Part shown: piece after piece, positions 44,017-53,846 of the stretch
Layout of the letters: each line of letters starts with the position of its first letter
Numbering within the stretch: position 1 is the first letter of the stretch
Source of the DNA: Pedobacter sp. AK013
GTDB taxonomy: Bacteria; Bacteroidota; Bacteroidia; Sphingobacteriales; Sphingobacteriaceae
NCBI RefSeq assembly: GCF_014205835.1
Contig: NZ_JACHCQ010000032.1
Coordinates: forward strand, 11,409 to 75,408
DNA length: 64,000 nt
Direction of reading: 5' to 3'
Notes under the pieces: model-generated
Databases searched by the model: none
What the model was told of the DNA's origin: nothing
What the model saw: the letters and a program-made list of their open reading frames with translations, nothing else
Program-made: the position numbers and the translations under genes

Positions 44017-44235
44017 ATGAAGAAGATATTTTTTTCCCTAATATTAATGATGGCCGCCATGCAGTTGTATGCCCAGGATAATGGTGTAGAAATGGCCGAT
44101 AGCCTTCGTAGCAATGGAAAGATATATGTTGTGGTAATATGTATCGTAATTATTCTTGTAGGTTTGTTGGCTTACCTGTTCTCCCTCGATAAAAGATTAA
44201 AAAAAATCGAAAAAGAAAACCAAACTGATAAATAA
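44017..44235 (+). CDS. ccmD: CcmD-family small membrane protein
   Basis: A 72-residue protein with a signal-like N-terminus (to QLYAQ) and one transmembrane helix (about 36-55), ending in a charged KKIEKENQ tail. It has the position and shape of CcmD, which helps release heme-loaded CcmE from CcmABC. The ATG is one base after the ccmC stop; a longer overlapping frame is not preferred. Confidence 0.75.
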   Translation: MKKIFFSLILMMAAMQLYAQDNGVEMADSLRSNGKIYVVVICIVIILVGLLAYLFSLDKRLKKIEKENQTDK

Positions 44236-44891
44236 CAGCGGAAATACGAATCCTAGTTAAAACCATATTTGGCTTTAATAGTTAGTAAATAGGCGTGTTT
44301 TGAAACTAAATTTATTGTTTTTTTTGCTTATCTTATTGTAAAAGAGGTTTTTATTGATTTATAAATCCCTAATTAAAAATACAAACCAGTATAGAACCAA
44401 AATACCTACATCACAGTATTGTTTTTTGATAATTTATTGATCAAGTTTGATTAGTTATAGATTAAATCAACGGGACGATTTAGATTAACTTTAAAAAGTG
44501 ATCAACACTCTATTGGTCACTTTTTTTATGCCCTGTTTTTTAGGGGTGTTTTGCAATATTCGTAATATTGGTTGGTTTTTAAGTCTCTGTTTGTTGGTTA
44601 TTGCAATGAAAGGCTGTTTTAAATATTTTTTTTATAAATTTTTTTAGATCAAAATAAGCCATAATAAAACCTATGAAAATAGTCGCTTTAATAAGATTCA
44701 CCGGGTAAGATATCTATGTTTAAATGTGTTTAGGTGTGGTTTTTGAACAGTTTTCTCTTATTGGTATAAAAGCTATTTTTAGGTTAAAATAGAATGGTGT
44801 TTGCTTTACACTAAGTCTTTTTCCATTTGGATATGTGTAGTTTTTTTAGGCAATTTTGCATCGAAAACTTATTCAATATAAAAAATAAATA
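44236..44891. other. long gene-free stretch upstream of gdhA, possible small RNA
   Basis: No protein gene is visible over 656 bases. An intrinsic terminator at 44493-44525 lies about 260 bases after ccmD. The remainder upstream of gdhA is very A/T-rich, with several T runs. No perfect -7 box was found, so the terminator may close a long ccm 3' end or an unrecognised RNA. Confidence 0.4.
44493..44525 (+). terminator. intrinsic terminator in a gene-free region
   Basis: AAAAAGTGATCAA (44493-44505) pairs with TTGGTCACTTTTT (44513-44525), 13 pairs including one G-T, followed by more T. It is isolated, about 260 bases beyond ccmD. Confidence 0.75.
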
Positions 44892-46313
44892 ATGGCTAAT
44901 CTAGCAGACGAGAACAAGTTCTTTGCAGATGTTTGTAAGAACTTTGACAGTGCGGCTCAATTCACCAATCATCCAGAAGGTTTATTGAACCAGATTAAAA
45001 CATGTAATAGTGTGTATCGTTTCCAGTTCCCAATCCGCCGCGGAAACGGTTTTGAAGTAATTGATGCTTGGCGTGTAGAACACTCTCACCACATGAGCCC
45101 TACTAAAGGGGGGATCCGTTACAGTGAAATGGTAAATGAGGATGAGGTTATGGCACTCGCTGCCTTAATGACTTACAAGTGTGCCATTGTTAATGTTCCA
45201 TTTGGTGGTGCAAAAGGTGGTATCAAAATCAACACCAAACAATATAGTGTTGCAGAGTTAGAAACCATCACCCGCCGTTATACTACAGAATTAATTAAGA
45301 AAAATTTTATTGGCCCTGGTATTGATGTTCCTGCTCCTGATTATGGATCTGGCGAACGCGAAATGAGCTGGATAGCCGATACCTATATGACCATGAATCC
45401 AGGTCAGTTAGACGCTTTAGGCTGTGTAACTGGCAAGCCAATTGCGTTACACGGTATCCGTGGCCGTAAAGAAGCTACTGGCCGTGGTGTTGCTTATGCC
45501 GTACGCGAATGTGTAGAAGTAGCAGAAGATATGGCTAAAATCGGTTTTAAAGCTGGTTTAGGCGATAAAAGAGTAATTGTACAAGGTTTAGGTAACGTGG
45601 GTTACCATTCGGCTAAATTCTTAGCAGAATTTGGTGCTACCATTGTAGGTTTATGTGAATTTGAAGGTGCTATTTACAATCCTAATGGATTAAATGTTGA
45701 TGAAGTTTTTGCACACCGTAAAAATACTGGTTCGATCTTAGGGTTTCCAGGTGCTAAAGATTTTAAAAATTCAATGGAAGGTTTAGAGCAAGATTGCGAT
45801 ATCATTGTTCCGGCAGCACTGGAAAACCAGTTTACAGAACTTAACATCCGTAACATCAAAGCAAAAATTATTGCTGAAGGTGCAAATGGACCAACTACAC
45901 CAGAAGCCGAAGCAATTTTTACTGAAATGGGCGGTATTATTATCCCTGATATGTATTGCAATGCAGGTGGTGTTACAGTTTCTTATTTCGAATGGTTGAA
46001 AAACCTTTCCCACGTGGCTTTTGGTCGTATGGAGAACCGTTATGCGGCTAACTCAAATGCCAATCTGATCAATACTTTAGAAAATTTAACTGGTAAAACG
46101 ATCCTTCCGGAACACCGTTTAATGATTGTTAAAGGTGCATCTGAAATGGAATTGGTAAACTCTGGTTTAGAAGATACCATGATCCATTCTTATCACGAAA
46201 TCCGCGAAACATTGATGAACAAACCAGGCACGCAAACCTTAAGAACGGCTGCCTTTGTAAATTCGATCGATAAAATTGCAGTTTCTTATATGAACTTAGG
46301 TGTTTGGCCATAA
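44892..46313 (+). CDS. gdhA: glutamate dehydrogenase (Glu/Leu/Phe/Val dehydrogenase family)
   Basis: A 473-residue cytoplasmic enzyme that interconverts glutamate and 2-oxoglutarate plus ammonia. Landmarks: KGGIRYS, the catalytic lysine region PFGGAKGGI, and a Rossmann loop VQGLGNVGYHSA. The size is typical of the larger Bacteroidota type; NAD versus NADP use cannot be read reliably. It is monocistronic, with a strong terminator at 46347-46383. Confidence 0.93.
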   Translation: MANLADENKFFADVCKNFDSAAQFTNHPEGLLNQIKTCNSVYRFQFPIRRGNGFEVIDAWRVEHSHHMSPTKGGIRYSEMVNEDEVMALAALMTYKCAIVNVPFGGAKGGIKINTKQYSVAELETITRRYTTELIKKNFIGPGIDVPAPDYGSGEREMSWIADTYMTMNPGQLDALGCVTGKPIALHGIRGRKEATGRGVAYAVRECVEVAEDMAKIGFKAGLGDKRVIVQGLGNVGYHSAKFLAEFGATIVGLCEFEGAIYNPNGLNVDEVFAHRKNTGSILGFPGAKDFKNSMEGLEQDCDIIVPAALENQFTELNIRNIKAKIIAEGANGPTTPEAEAIFTEMGGIIIPDMYCNAGGVTVSYFEWLKNLSHVAFGRMENRYAANSNANLINTLENLTGKTILPEHRLMIVKGASEMELVNSGLEDTMIHSYHEIRETLMNKPGTQTLRTAAFVNSIDKIAVSYMNLGVWP

Positions 46314-46346
46314 GGGCTCAAAGCCGAAAGATTAAAGCTTAAAGCG

Positions 46347-46383
46347 AAAAATCCTTGCAGATGTGGAATTTGCAAGGATTTTT
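46347..46383. terminator. terminator of gdhA
   Basis: AAAAATCCTTGCA (46347-46359) pairs perfectly with TGCAAGGATTTTT (46371-46383). It separates gdhA from the convergent DUF4836-type genes and works on both strands. Confidence 0.8.
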
Positions 46384-46442
46384 ATTTATATATTAAATAT
46401 AACATTATTTGCGTATACCACCTCAAATCTGAGGGCAATAGT

Positions 46443-47837
46443 TTACTTGTTTACTGGAATATCGATATTGTATTTGAAATTAAAATCGAGCGAATTGTTT
46501 TTTCCTGTATTCCTCCACGTTTTCAATAACTGCATTAGGGCATTGGCATCCTGGTTTACGAACAAAAGCTCCGATTCTATCTTAATCTTGTCTTTTCCCG
46601 TACTTTTTGCATTCATTTTAAATTGACTGAAAATATTCAGTTTATCAAAGAACGGTATTTGTTTAACCAGCTTTTTTAAATCTATTTTTAAGTAAAAGAA
46701 ATCGTTTGCTGATTCCATTTTAAGATCGGGTTTAGCATTTGATAATGTACTCAATTGAATGTTGCCATTGCTACCTTTAAAGTAAACCTGATATAGTGGA
46801 ATCATTGCTGCACTAATTTTTCCTGTCGATTGATCCAGAAAACCTGATGATTTAAGGTAGTTACTCACTTCCTGATCATTCGCACTCATATTTATAGAAA
46901 TACCCGGAATCTTCCGTTCTCTGGCCACTTTTTTTTCTACTTGCTCAAATTCATCATTGTATTCATAAGTTGTAATAGTATCAACCTGTTTTACGGTATT
47001 TGTCCATTCAAAATCCAAATAACCTGTATAAAACCTTAAAAAGTTATCTTTAGAAAAAACAGAAGAACTAGCAATTGCACTTTTGTTGGACAACACAGAT
47101 TTAAATTTCCCGTTTAGCCACATACTTACTGTACTTTGGGGATTTAAAACCCTGTGTTTAGGCTGAAGGGCAGGTTCTATCCATTTGTTCACCAATTCAC
47201 TGCTAAAAACAATTTTTCCATCGGTAAAATTAATCTTGCTTAAATTTTCTGCATTTTGAAAAGATAGGTGATCAGAAAGGGCGGCCATTTGTTCAAATTT
47301 GCTATCGCTAATTTTAACCATGTTTTTCTGAGCCAGTATTTCTTCAAGAGCCGTTTTTACAGATTCCTTTTTGGGGCTAAATGCTAGAGCTACCGCTTTT
47401 TTGTTAAATAGAAGGCAAATTGTTGAATCGGCGGACTGAAAGAAATTGATATCTTTTTCTGTTAACGAGAGTTTTTTCAGGATAAAGCTCTTAAATGCTA
47501 AACTATCTACAATTTCAAAGCGCGAGAAAAAAGTATTTTTAATCTTTCCTTTTAAATCGTATAGGTAAATATTAGCGGGGATTTTTATGCCAGTATTTAA
47601 ATCGGTTACTTTTTCATTAATCCCTTTCTTGTCTGTCCCGGAATATTGACTGGGGTGTTTGAGGTAACTAACCGCAAAGGTTTTGTATAGTTCGTCCACA
47701 TTTATTTTATACAAAGTATGGGTAGCCGATGGAATTAATACTTTGTTGGACTGAATTTGCCTGTATTTAAAAAAGCCAAAATAAAAAATAAGCAGCAATA
47801 TGACTATCGCTGCTGTTATTTTAAGGAATTTCTTCAT
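46443..47837 (-). CDS. membrane-anchored DUF4836-related protein
   Basis: A 464-residue protein with one N-terminal helix (5-26) and a large external domain. It shares a TYEYNDEFEQ segment with TYEYDDDYKQ of the next gene, in a matching position before a Pro-containing strand, so the two are paralogous. No known enzyme motif is seen. It is the last gene of a three-gene unit on the minus strand (50679 to 46443). Function is unknown. Confidence 0.7.
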   Translation of the reverse strand: MKKFLKITAAIVILLLIFYFGFFKYRQIQSNKVLIPSATHTLYKINVDELYKTFAVSYLKHPSQYSGTDKKGINEKVTDLNTGIKIPANIYLYDLKGKIKNTFFSRFEIVDSLAFKSFILKKLSLTEKDINFFQSADSTICLLFNKKAVALAFSPKKESVKTALEEILAQKNMVKISDSKFEQMAALSDHLSFQNAENLSKINFTDGKIVFSSELVNKWIEPALQPKHRVLNPQSTVSMWLNGKFKSVLSNKSAIASSSVFSKDNFLRFYTGYLDFEWTNTVKQVDTITTYEYNDEFEQVEKKVARERKIPGISINMSANDQEVSNYLKSSGFLDQSTGKISAAMIPLYQVYFKGSNGNIQLSTLSNAKPDLKMESANDFFYLKIDLKKLVKQIPFFDKLNIFSQFKMNAKSTGKDKIKIESELLFVNQDANALMQLLKTWRNTGKNNSLDFNFKYNIDIPVNK

Positions 47838-47918
47838 TCTGTAATGGTTAATCGGTTAATTCTTTAAATCGGTTAACCGTGCCAATTGTAAACCGTTAAT
47901 TGAAAACTGCAAATAGAA

Positions 47919-49940
47919 CTATTTCGCCGCATTTTCAATTAAAGAAAACAGATATTTTAAAGCGTTTTCATGTCCGTTCGGAATTTCAGCACTAATATCT
48001 GCTGAAACCAATCTGCCCTTAATGGGGTTCGATTTCATATATACATTGCCCATTTTTTCTAAAGTGCTGTTAAATTTCTTAGCGGTTTCTTCGCCACCAA
48101 TTTCCGAATCTGGTACTTTACCCACCAGATTTTTGGCGTTAAATAAAAAGCTAAAATTATTTTTGCTCAATAGTTGTTTATGCAGTTTACTTAATTTATT
48201 GCTATTGTATTGGTTGTTGCTAATGCCCTGCATTTCGGTTAAAGAATTGCCGAAAAATACAATGCCATCTTTAATCATAAAGTAAATATCAATAGGGCTT
48301 TTCTTTTCCAATATTTTATAAATGTTGTTCTCAACAGATACATAGTTCTTGTTTACACCGTATTTAATCAATTTGTTGATCAATCTGGTGTCTTCAGAAG
48401 AAAACATGAAAAGGAAATCAGGCAAGGTTTCTTTTTTGGTTTTAACTATTTCTTTCTGTTTATAATCATCATCATATTCATAAGTGGTATAAGTAACGTC
48501 TTTGGTATTTAGCCCATTAATTACGAATAAGGCATCGCCCTTAATTACTTTGCTTACCGCTTCTTCATCTAACAAAAGAGAAAACAGTTCAGCACCCAGG
48601 TCTATTTCTTGGTCCATTTTAGCACCTAGGAAAGAACCATAGGTCTGCTTTAATAATTTAGGAAACTCTTCCAGATAAGCTTTGGTATCGATAGAATAGC
48701 TCATAAAGCCGAGTGCTTTTTCGCTGTTCACATATTTCAAAAAGTTTTTGTTTAACTTTCTGTTCAGGATTTTTTTATACGAATCTGCTTGTTCCTGAGA
48801 TAATTCTAGGCCTGTAGAGATACGGAAACTCTTGTTGTCCATAAAAAGCTTAGCATTTAAACTGCCATAACCTTTCATTAACCCTGCTTTACCATAAGTG
48901 CCGAATTCTGGAGAAATCGCATTGTAAACATCCTGAAGGCTCGATACCCAAAGTTCTGCAATGGCTTTATTATCTAAACTCGACGTGTACGATTTATTGT
49001 TTTCGATAGACTCGTAACTGCCATTAAAAATCTGATCCGCCTGGGCAGTCATCCAGGTAAAAGCCAATCTTTTTTTCTTGGCATCTTGCTCTGCACGTTC
49101 TTGTTGGTAAGCATCATATCGTTCATCAACAATGCCATGAACCGGAGTCATGGCGCTTGCAGTATCAACTGCGAATTCTCTTGGTTCTCTGGATTCTTCA
49201 AAATCTGAATCTATTTTAACTTTTTTAGCCGTTTTCTTTTTGCCGGTTTTTTTTGTTCCAATAGTTCTTTTAGTATTCTTTTTAGTCGTCGATTTTTTCT
49301 GAACCTTTACTTTTACAATAGGTGGAGCGGGTATTTCTTCAATCATTGGTTCTGCAACTGCAACAGAATCTACAGCTACTGCCACAGTACTATCAATAGC
49401 TAAGTCATCATCATTTTGAAATCTAATATCTTTAATTCCATAACGGGCAGATTTAGCAGAATCGGCAAAAAAAGAACTACTAATGCTTCCTGTTACAAAG
49501 TACATCATGTTATTGTTCCACTTAATAATGCTTGTACTATCAGGCAAAATCATAGTGCGAACGTCGCCATCCCTTTTAAATTTATTCTCTTTGTTGTTAA
49601 TTAGGCTTTCGAGCTTAGTAGCATCTTTAATCGGGATGAGAAAGCAATTATAAGTAATGCTATCGCTTAACTGATTGAAGTAATACATGTTTTTCTCCAG
49701 GTTAATGCCAAAATCTTCTATGCTGGTAAAGCTTTTATCAAGTGATTTTGAAGTTTCGGTCAGTAATTTTTTGCCCAGAAAAGATTCGTTAAAATCTTTC
49801 ACAAACATTAACTTAAATATATTATCGCCTTTAATTGTGGCAACTGTGAAGGCATTTGCAGGTATTTTCTTAACTAAATCTTGAGCCTTGGCCAGGTTAA
49901 ACGATAAGAAAAGAGAGATAACAATTAGAATTTTTTTCAT
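47919..49940 (-). CDS. DUF4836 protein with a Lys-rich internal segment
   Basis: A 673-residue exported protein (signal to NLAKAQ). The folded parts match DUF4836: KKIPANAFTVATIKGDN at the start, and DFLFMFSSED and SPIDIYFMIKDGIVFFGNS late. Between about 205 and 260 lies a strongly basic Lys/Thr-rich stretch (KKSTTKKNTKRTIGTKKTG), unusual for a surface protein and possibly disordered. It belongs to a three-gene unit with the preceding lipoprotein and the following paralogue. Function is unknown. Confidence 0.8.
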   Translation of the reverse strand: MKKILIVISLFLSFNLAKAQDLVKKIPANAFTVATIKGDNIFKLMFVKDFNESFLGKKLLTETSKSLDKSFTSIEDFGINLEKNMYYFNQLSDSITYNCFLIPIKDATKLESLINNKENKFKRDGDVRTMILPDSTSIIKWNNNMMYFVTGSISSSFFADSAKSARYGIKDIRFQNDDDLAIDSTVAVAVDSVAVAEPMIEEIPAPPIVKVKVQKKSTTKKNTKRTIGTKKTGKKKTAKKVKIDSDFEESREPREFAVDTASAMTPVHGIVDERYDAYQQERAEQDAKKKRLAFTWMTAQADQIFNGSYESIENNKSYTSSLDNKAIAELWVSSLQDVYNAISPEFGTYGKAGLMKGYGSLNAKLFMDNKSFRISTGLELSQEQADSYKKILNRKLNKNFLKYVNSEKALGFMSYSIDTKAYLEEFPKLLKQTYGSFLGAKMDQEIDLGAELFSLLLDEEAVSKVIKGDALFVINGLNTKDVTYTTYEYDDDYKQKEIVKTKKETLPDFLFMFSSEDTRLINKLIKYGVNKNYVSVENNIYKILEKKSPIDIYFMIKDGIVFFGNSLTEMQGISNNQYNSNKLSKLHKQLLSKNNFSFLFNAKNLVGKVPDSEIGGEETAKKFNSTLEKMGNVYMKSNPIKGRLVSADISAEIPNGHENALKYLFSLIENAAK

Positions 49941-49998
49941 TGGTATAATTTGTTTTCAATGGAGATGAAACTATCACGGTTACGCGATGGTTTCATTT

Positions 49999-50679
49999 TT
50001 ATTTAGATAGTTGTATAGAATTAGATACGTTAATTTTTCCGTTGATTAAATCCATGATGTTGCTTTTTAACATCACGGCTTTTTTAGATTTCGATACATT
50101 TGATGCCGGATTGGTACTACTTGTTACAACAGATTCGAAACGGTAGATACTGGTGTAGGTTGCGCCGTTAAAAACCGCCTTGTCTTTTGCTTTTAATTTA
50201 TTAAATTCTGTTTTAGCCGTACCTATTGCCTGATATTTTCGATTAAAGGTTTTGGTGGCCTTATTATAAGTATACGAGGAGGTATTGGTGGCCTTAATTT
50301 TTTGCAGGGCAAGAATGTTTTTGGTGATATTATTGATATTTGAAACATCTTTAAAAGAAAAACTAATGGTCGCGATATAGTTATTAAAATCACTTGTGCT
50401 TTTTACATTAGAAATCCCTTCCGACTTTTTTAAATAGACCACCGCTTCATTTAATTCCTGCTGAATTTTTTGTTTACTGGGTACTTTATAGCCTTGAACG
50501 CTATCCAAAAGCATTACCGAAGCTAATTTGGTTTTGCTCTGGCTAAGGTTTATAGTAAGTGCCACATCGCCGGTTCCATCGTTTTTCATGGCAATTTCTT
50601 CAATTACCTCAAAACAAGAGCTTAAAAAGGGCATTAAAACTATAAATAACAAAAGCCTATAAAACTGCTTTAATTTCAT
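49999..50679 (-). CDS. lipoprotein of unknown function, first gene of the DUF4836 unit
   Basis: A 226-residue lipoprotein (lipobox FLSSC). No family is recognised with certainty. Text such as KNDGTGDVALTINLSQSK suggests a beta-rich domain. It is 58 bases upstream of the DUF4836 gene on the same strand. A perfect -7 box (TAAGTTTG, 50739-50746) lies 59 bases before its start and likely drives all three genes. Confidence 0.7.
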   Translation of the reverse strand: MKLKQFYRLLLFIVLMPFLSSCFEVIEEIAMKNDGTGDVALTINLSQSKTKLASVMLLDSVQGYKVPSKQKIQQELNEAVVYLKKSEGISNVKSTSDFNNYIATISFSFKDVSNINNITKNILALQKIKATNTSSYTYNKATKTFNRKYQAIGTAKTEFNKLKAKDKAVFNGATYTSIYRFESVVTSSTNPASNVSKSKKAVMLKSNIMDLINGKINVSNSIQLSK

Positions 50680-50738
50680 ATTAATCTGGTTTATGTTTTA
50701 CTGTGGGATGTAAAAAAAGGAATGATTATCTGACAGGC

Positions 50739-50746
50739 CAAACTTA
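50739..50746 (-). promoter_or_regulatory. -7 box (TAAGTTTG) of the DUF4836 unit
   Basis: A perfect TAnnTTTG on the minus strand, 59 bases before the lipoprotein ATG. Confidence 0.45.
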
Positions 50747-50901
50747 ATAATTTCAGCCCGAACTTTTAAACGATTTAAGATATTACTTAAGATCGGTTAT
50801 AAATAGTAGCTTTTTGAAAAAATATTTTACTTCAAAAATCAGATAATTGTCAATATAAAGACAAGAAAAATGTAAAAGAATGCTGGCTAAGCCGATTTTT
50901 C

Positions 50902-50909
50902 TATCTTTG
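50902..50909 (+). promoter_or_regulatory. -7 box (TATCTTTG) of ccmE
   Basis: A perfect TAnnTTTG 27 bases before the ccmE ATG at 50937. The alternative long start at 50880 would lie upstream of it and is rejected. Confidence 0.6.
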
Positions 50910-50936
50910 TTGCCAGCTTTTACAACAAGTATAACC

Positions 50937-51371
50937 ATGAAGAAAAGTGCCATCATTGGATTGATTACCATCGCAATTTCCGTAGGAATTTTATTTAGCT
51001 TAAACGCAAATACCGACACCTACTCTAATTTCAAACAGGCAGCCCTTTCTGAGAAAGAAGAGCATGTTATGGGCTATTGGGTAAAATCGATGGGTACTTA
51101 CTACGACGCCGTAAAAGATGCTAACCATTTTTCATTTCACATGAAAGATGAAAAGGGAGAAGTGAGAGAGGTGATTTACGCAGGTACTAAACCACAGGAT
51201 TTCGAAAAATCAGAAAAACTTGTATTAATCGGTAAGATGAACAAAGACAAGTTTTACGCATCGAAAATTTTAATGAAATGCCCATCTAAATATAACGATA
51301 ACCTTGTTGAAATTAATAAAGACGGTAAGGTTGATACGGTAGGTAAGTACGGCGAGAAAAAATATAACTAA
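50937..51371 (+). CDS. ccmE: heme chaperone CcmE, cysteine (CxxxY) type
   Basis: A 144-residue periplasmic protein with one N-terminal anchor helix (3-22) and an OB-fold core. The heme-binding position, normally His in HxxxY, is Cys115 in CPSKY (CxxxY), as described for the variant form of CcmE in some anaerobic bacteria and archaea. It should carry heme from CcmC to CcmF. The start at 50937 is supported by the promoter box at 50902-50909. ccmF follows five bases downstream. Confidence 0.9.
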   Translation: MKKSAIIGLITIAISVGILFSLNANTDTYSNFKQAALSEKEEHVMGYWVKSMGTYYDAVKDANHFSFHMKDEKGEVREVIYAGTKPQDFEKSEKLVLIGKMNKDKFYASKILMKCPSKYNDNLVEINKDGKVDTVGKYGEKKYN

Positions 51372-51376
51372 TTTTA

Positions 51377-53842
51377 ATGGATATTCAATTTGTAGGCGAA
51401 AACCTGCTACCGGGTAAAATCGGGCAGTTTTTTATTGTGCTGGCGTTTAGTGCATCATTACTTTCAACAATCGCATACTTTTATGCCAGTCGCGAGAAAA
51501 ATTTAGAAGATAGATCTTGGCGCAACTTAGGTCGGATTGGATTCTTGGTTAATTTTGCCTGTATAATTGGTATTGGAGCAATCTTATTCTACTTGGTACT
51601 GGGGCACTACAATGAATACAGTTATATTTATTGGCACTCCTCAAAACAGCTTCCAATTTATTATATTATTTCGGCTTTTTGGGAAGGACAGGAAGGCAGT
51701 TTCTTGCTTTGGGCTTTCTGGCAATCGTTTCTAGGTGCACTATTAATCTGGAAAGCTAAAACATGGGAACGCCCTGTAATGACAGTTGTAGCCCTCTCTC
51801 AAGTGTTTTTAACCTCAATGCTTTTAGGTGTAGAGATTTTTGGTGAGCGTATTGGAAGTTCTCCGTTTATCCTGTTAAGAGATTCGCTTGATTTAAAATC
51901 AATGGCCCCTGTCGTTTTTGCAAATCCTGAGAACTACGCTAATTATTTAAAATTTATTACCGATGGTAGAGGATTAAATCCATTGTTGCAAAATTATTGG
52001 ATGGTCATTCATCCACCAACCTTGTTTTTAGGTTTTGCCAGTATGATTGTGCCTTTTGCCTATGGAATAGCGGCTTTATGGCAAAAAAGATATAAAGAAT
52101 GGATTAAGCCAGCTATGCCTTGGGCGCTTTTTGCGGTAATGGTTTTAGGTACTGGTATTATTATGGGCTCTTTTTGGGCTTACGAAGCATTAAACTTTGG
52201 TGGTTTCTGGGCATGGGATCCTGTAGAAAATGCCTCTTTAATTCCTTGGTTAACCTTAATTGGTGCTGTACACGTAATGATTGCTTATAAGAATACTGGA
52301 CATGCTTATTTTACCGCAATTGCTTTAGTATTTTTAAGTTTCTTATTGGTGCTTTATGCTTCTTTTTTAACCAGGAGTGGAATTTTAGGCGATACATCGG
52401 TTCACTCATTTACCGATATGGGTATGTTTGGCCACTTAATTTTATACAATGTTGTTTTCGCTGTTTTAGCAATTGTGCTAATTGTGGTAAGATGGAAAGA
52501 ATTGCCAATTACCACTAAAGACGAAGAAACCTATTCGCGCGAGTTCTGGATGTTTATTGGCGCTTTAGTCGTAACCATCGCTTGTATTCAGGTTATATTC
52601 TCCACTTCAGTTCCTGTATTTAATAAAGCATTCGGCACTAAATTTACACCACCAATTGATGCAGTAAAATACTACAATCAGTGGCAGGCACCTTTTGCGG
52701 TATTAATTACCTTAATTTCAGGGTTTTCTCAATATTTAAAATACAAACGAACAGATCCTCGGAAATTTTATAGCAGTTTAATCTCTGCGATTTTGTTTTC
52801 GATTGTATTAACGGCAGGTTTGGTATATGTGGCTGAGATTTACACCAACACCATGTACATCCTGATTACCTTTAGCTGTTTATTTGCTGTACTTTCTAAT
52901 GCGGCAATATTGTATCAGGCTTTTGGTGGTAAGGCAAAATTAGCGGGTTCTGCAATTGCGCACATTGGTTTTGCACTCTTAGTGTTAGGTGCATTAATTT
53001 CTGCGGCTACCAACAGACCCTTATCGATCAATACTACTAAATTTATTCCGGTAAAAGATTTCGAAAAAGTAGAAAAACCGGGTGAGAACATCATGTTATA
53101 TAAAAACGAACCCAAGAAAATGGGTAAGTATACCGTAACCTATGTTGCCGATACCACTGTAGCACCTAATACCATTTACACCCTTAATTTTAAGGTTTTA
53201 GATAAAGAAGGTAAGGTTAAAGAAGATTTTAACTTACATCCACACGTACAGGAGAACGAAAAAATGGGCTTAATTGCCTCTCCTGATACCAAACATTACC
53301 TTACATACGATGTGTATACACACATTACCAGTGCAGCAGTTAAACAATCCTCTCACGAGGAGCATGAAGGGCATTCGGATGATGAAAATTATAAGGCGCC
53401 ACGTATTGTAAAGGTTTCGGTAGGGGATACTATACATACCTCAAGTGGTGTGGTTACGGTTAAAGATTTAAACAGAAAACCTACTGCAAAAGATTTAGTT
53501 TTAGGTCAGGGCGATTATGCTGTTGGTTTACCATTAGAGGTTAATGCTGCTGGCAAAGTTTATAACACGGAGCCTATTTTCTTAATCAAAGGAAATAATA
53601 CTTTCGATTTCGCACGTAAGGTAGACGAATTGGATCTAAAATTCCGTTTTTCCAGGGTATTGCCAGATGAGAAAAAAGTGGAGCTTCAAATTTTTGAGAA
53701 ACCACAACAGGCTAAAGATTGGGTAGTTTTCAAAGCAATAGAATTTCCTTTTATCAATTTATATTGGGCCGGTACCATTGTAATGGTTGTTGGTTTTTTA
53801 CTTTCAATTTTTAGAAGAAGAAAAGAGGCCAAAGCCGTATAA
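51377..53842 (+). CDS. ccmF: cytochrome c heme lyase subunit CcmF
   Basis: An 821-residue inner-membrane protein with about 15 helices. The heme-binding WWD region is GGFWAWDPVENASLIPW, with the flanking histidines of this family. A His-rich periplasmic insert (SSHEEHEGHSDDEN, about 650-665) is notable. Length is larger than the usual CcmF (about 650), because of an extended C-terminal periplasmic part. It joins heme to apocytochromes together with CcmE. It is co-transcribed with ccmE. Confidence 0.92.
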   Translation: MDIQFVGENLLPGKIGQFFIVLAFSASLLSTIAYFYASREKNLEDRSWRNLGRIGFLVNFACIIGIGAILFYLVLGHYNEYSYIYWHSSKQLPIYYIISAFWEGQEGSFLLWAFWQSFLGALLIWKAKTWERPVMTVVALSQVFLTSMLLGVEIFGERIGSSPFILLRDSLDLKSMAPVVFANPENYANYLKFITDGRGLNPLLQNYWMVIHPPTLFLGFASMIVPFAYGIAALWQKRYKEWIKPAMPWALFAVMVLGTGIIMGSFWAYEALNFGGFWAWDPVENASLIPWLTLIGAVHVMIAYKNTGHAYFTAIALVFLSFLLVLYASFLTRSGILGDTSVHSFTDMGMFGHLILYNVVFAVLAIVLIVVRWKELPITTKDEETYSREFWMFIGALVVTIACIQVIFSTSVPVFNKAFGTKFTPPIDAVKYYNQWQAPFAVLITLISGFSQYLKYKRTDPRKFYSSLISAILFSIVLTAGLVYVAEIYTNTMYILITFSCLFAVLSNAAILYQAFGGKAKLAGSAIAHIGFALLVLGALISAATNRPLSINTTKFIPVKDFEKVEKPGENIMLYKNEPKKMGKYTVTYVADTTVAPNTIYTLNFKVLDKEGKVKEDFNLHPHVQENEKMGLIASPDTKHYLTYDVYTHITSAAVKQSSHEEHEGHSDDENYKAPRIVKVSVGDTIHTSSGVVTVKDLNRKPTAKDLVLGQGDYAVGLPLEVNAAGKVYNTEPIFLIKGNNTFDFARKVDELDLKFRFSRVLPDEKKVELQIFEKPQQAKDWVVFKAIEFPFINLYWAGTIVMVVGFLLSIFRRRKEAKAV

Positions 53843-53846
53843 AGTC

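Noticed and set aside
44236..44891. tRNA gene in the long gap
   Set aside because: No cloverleaf-type sequence (such as GGTTCGAATCC) could be found on either strand.
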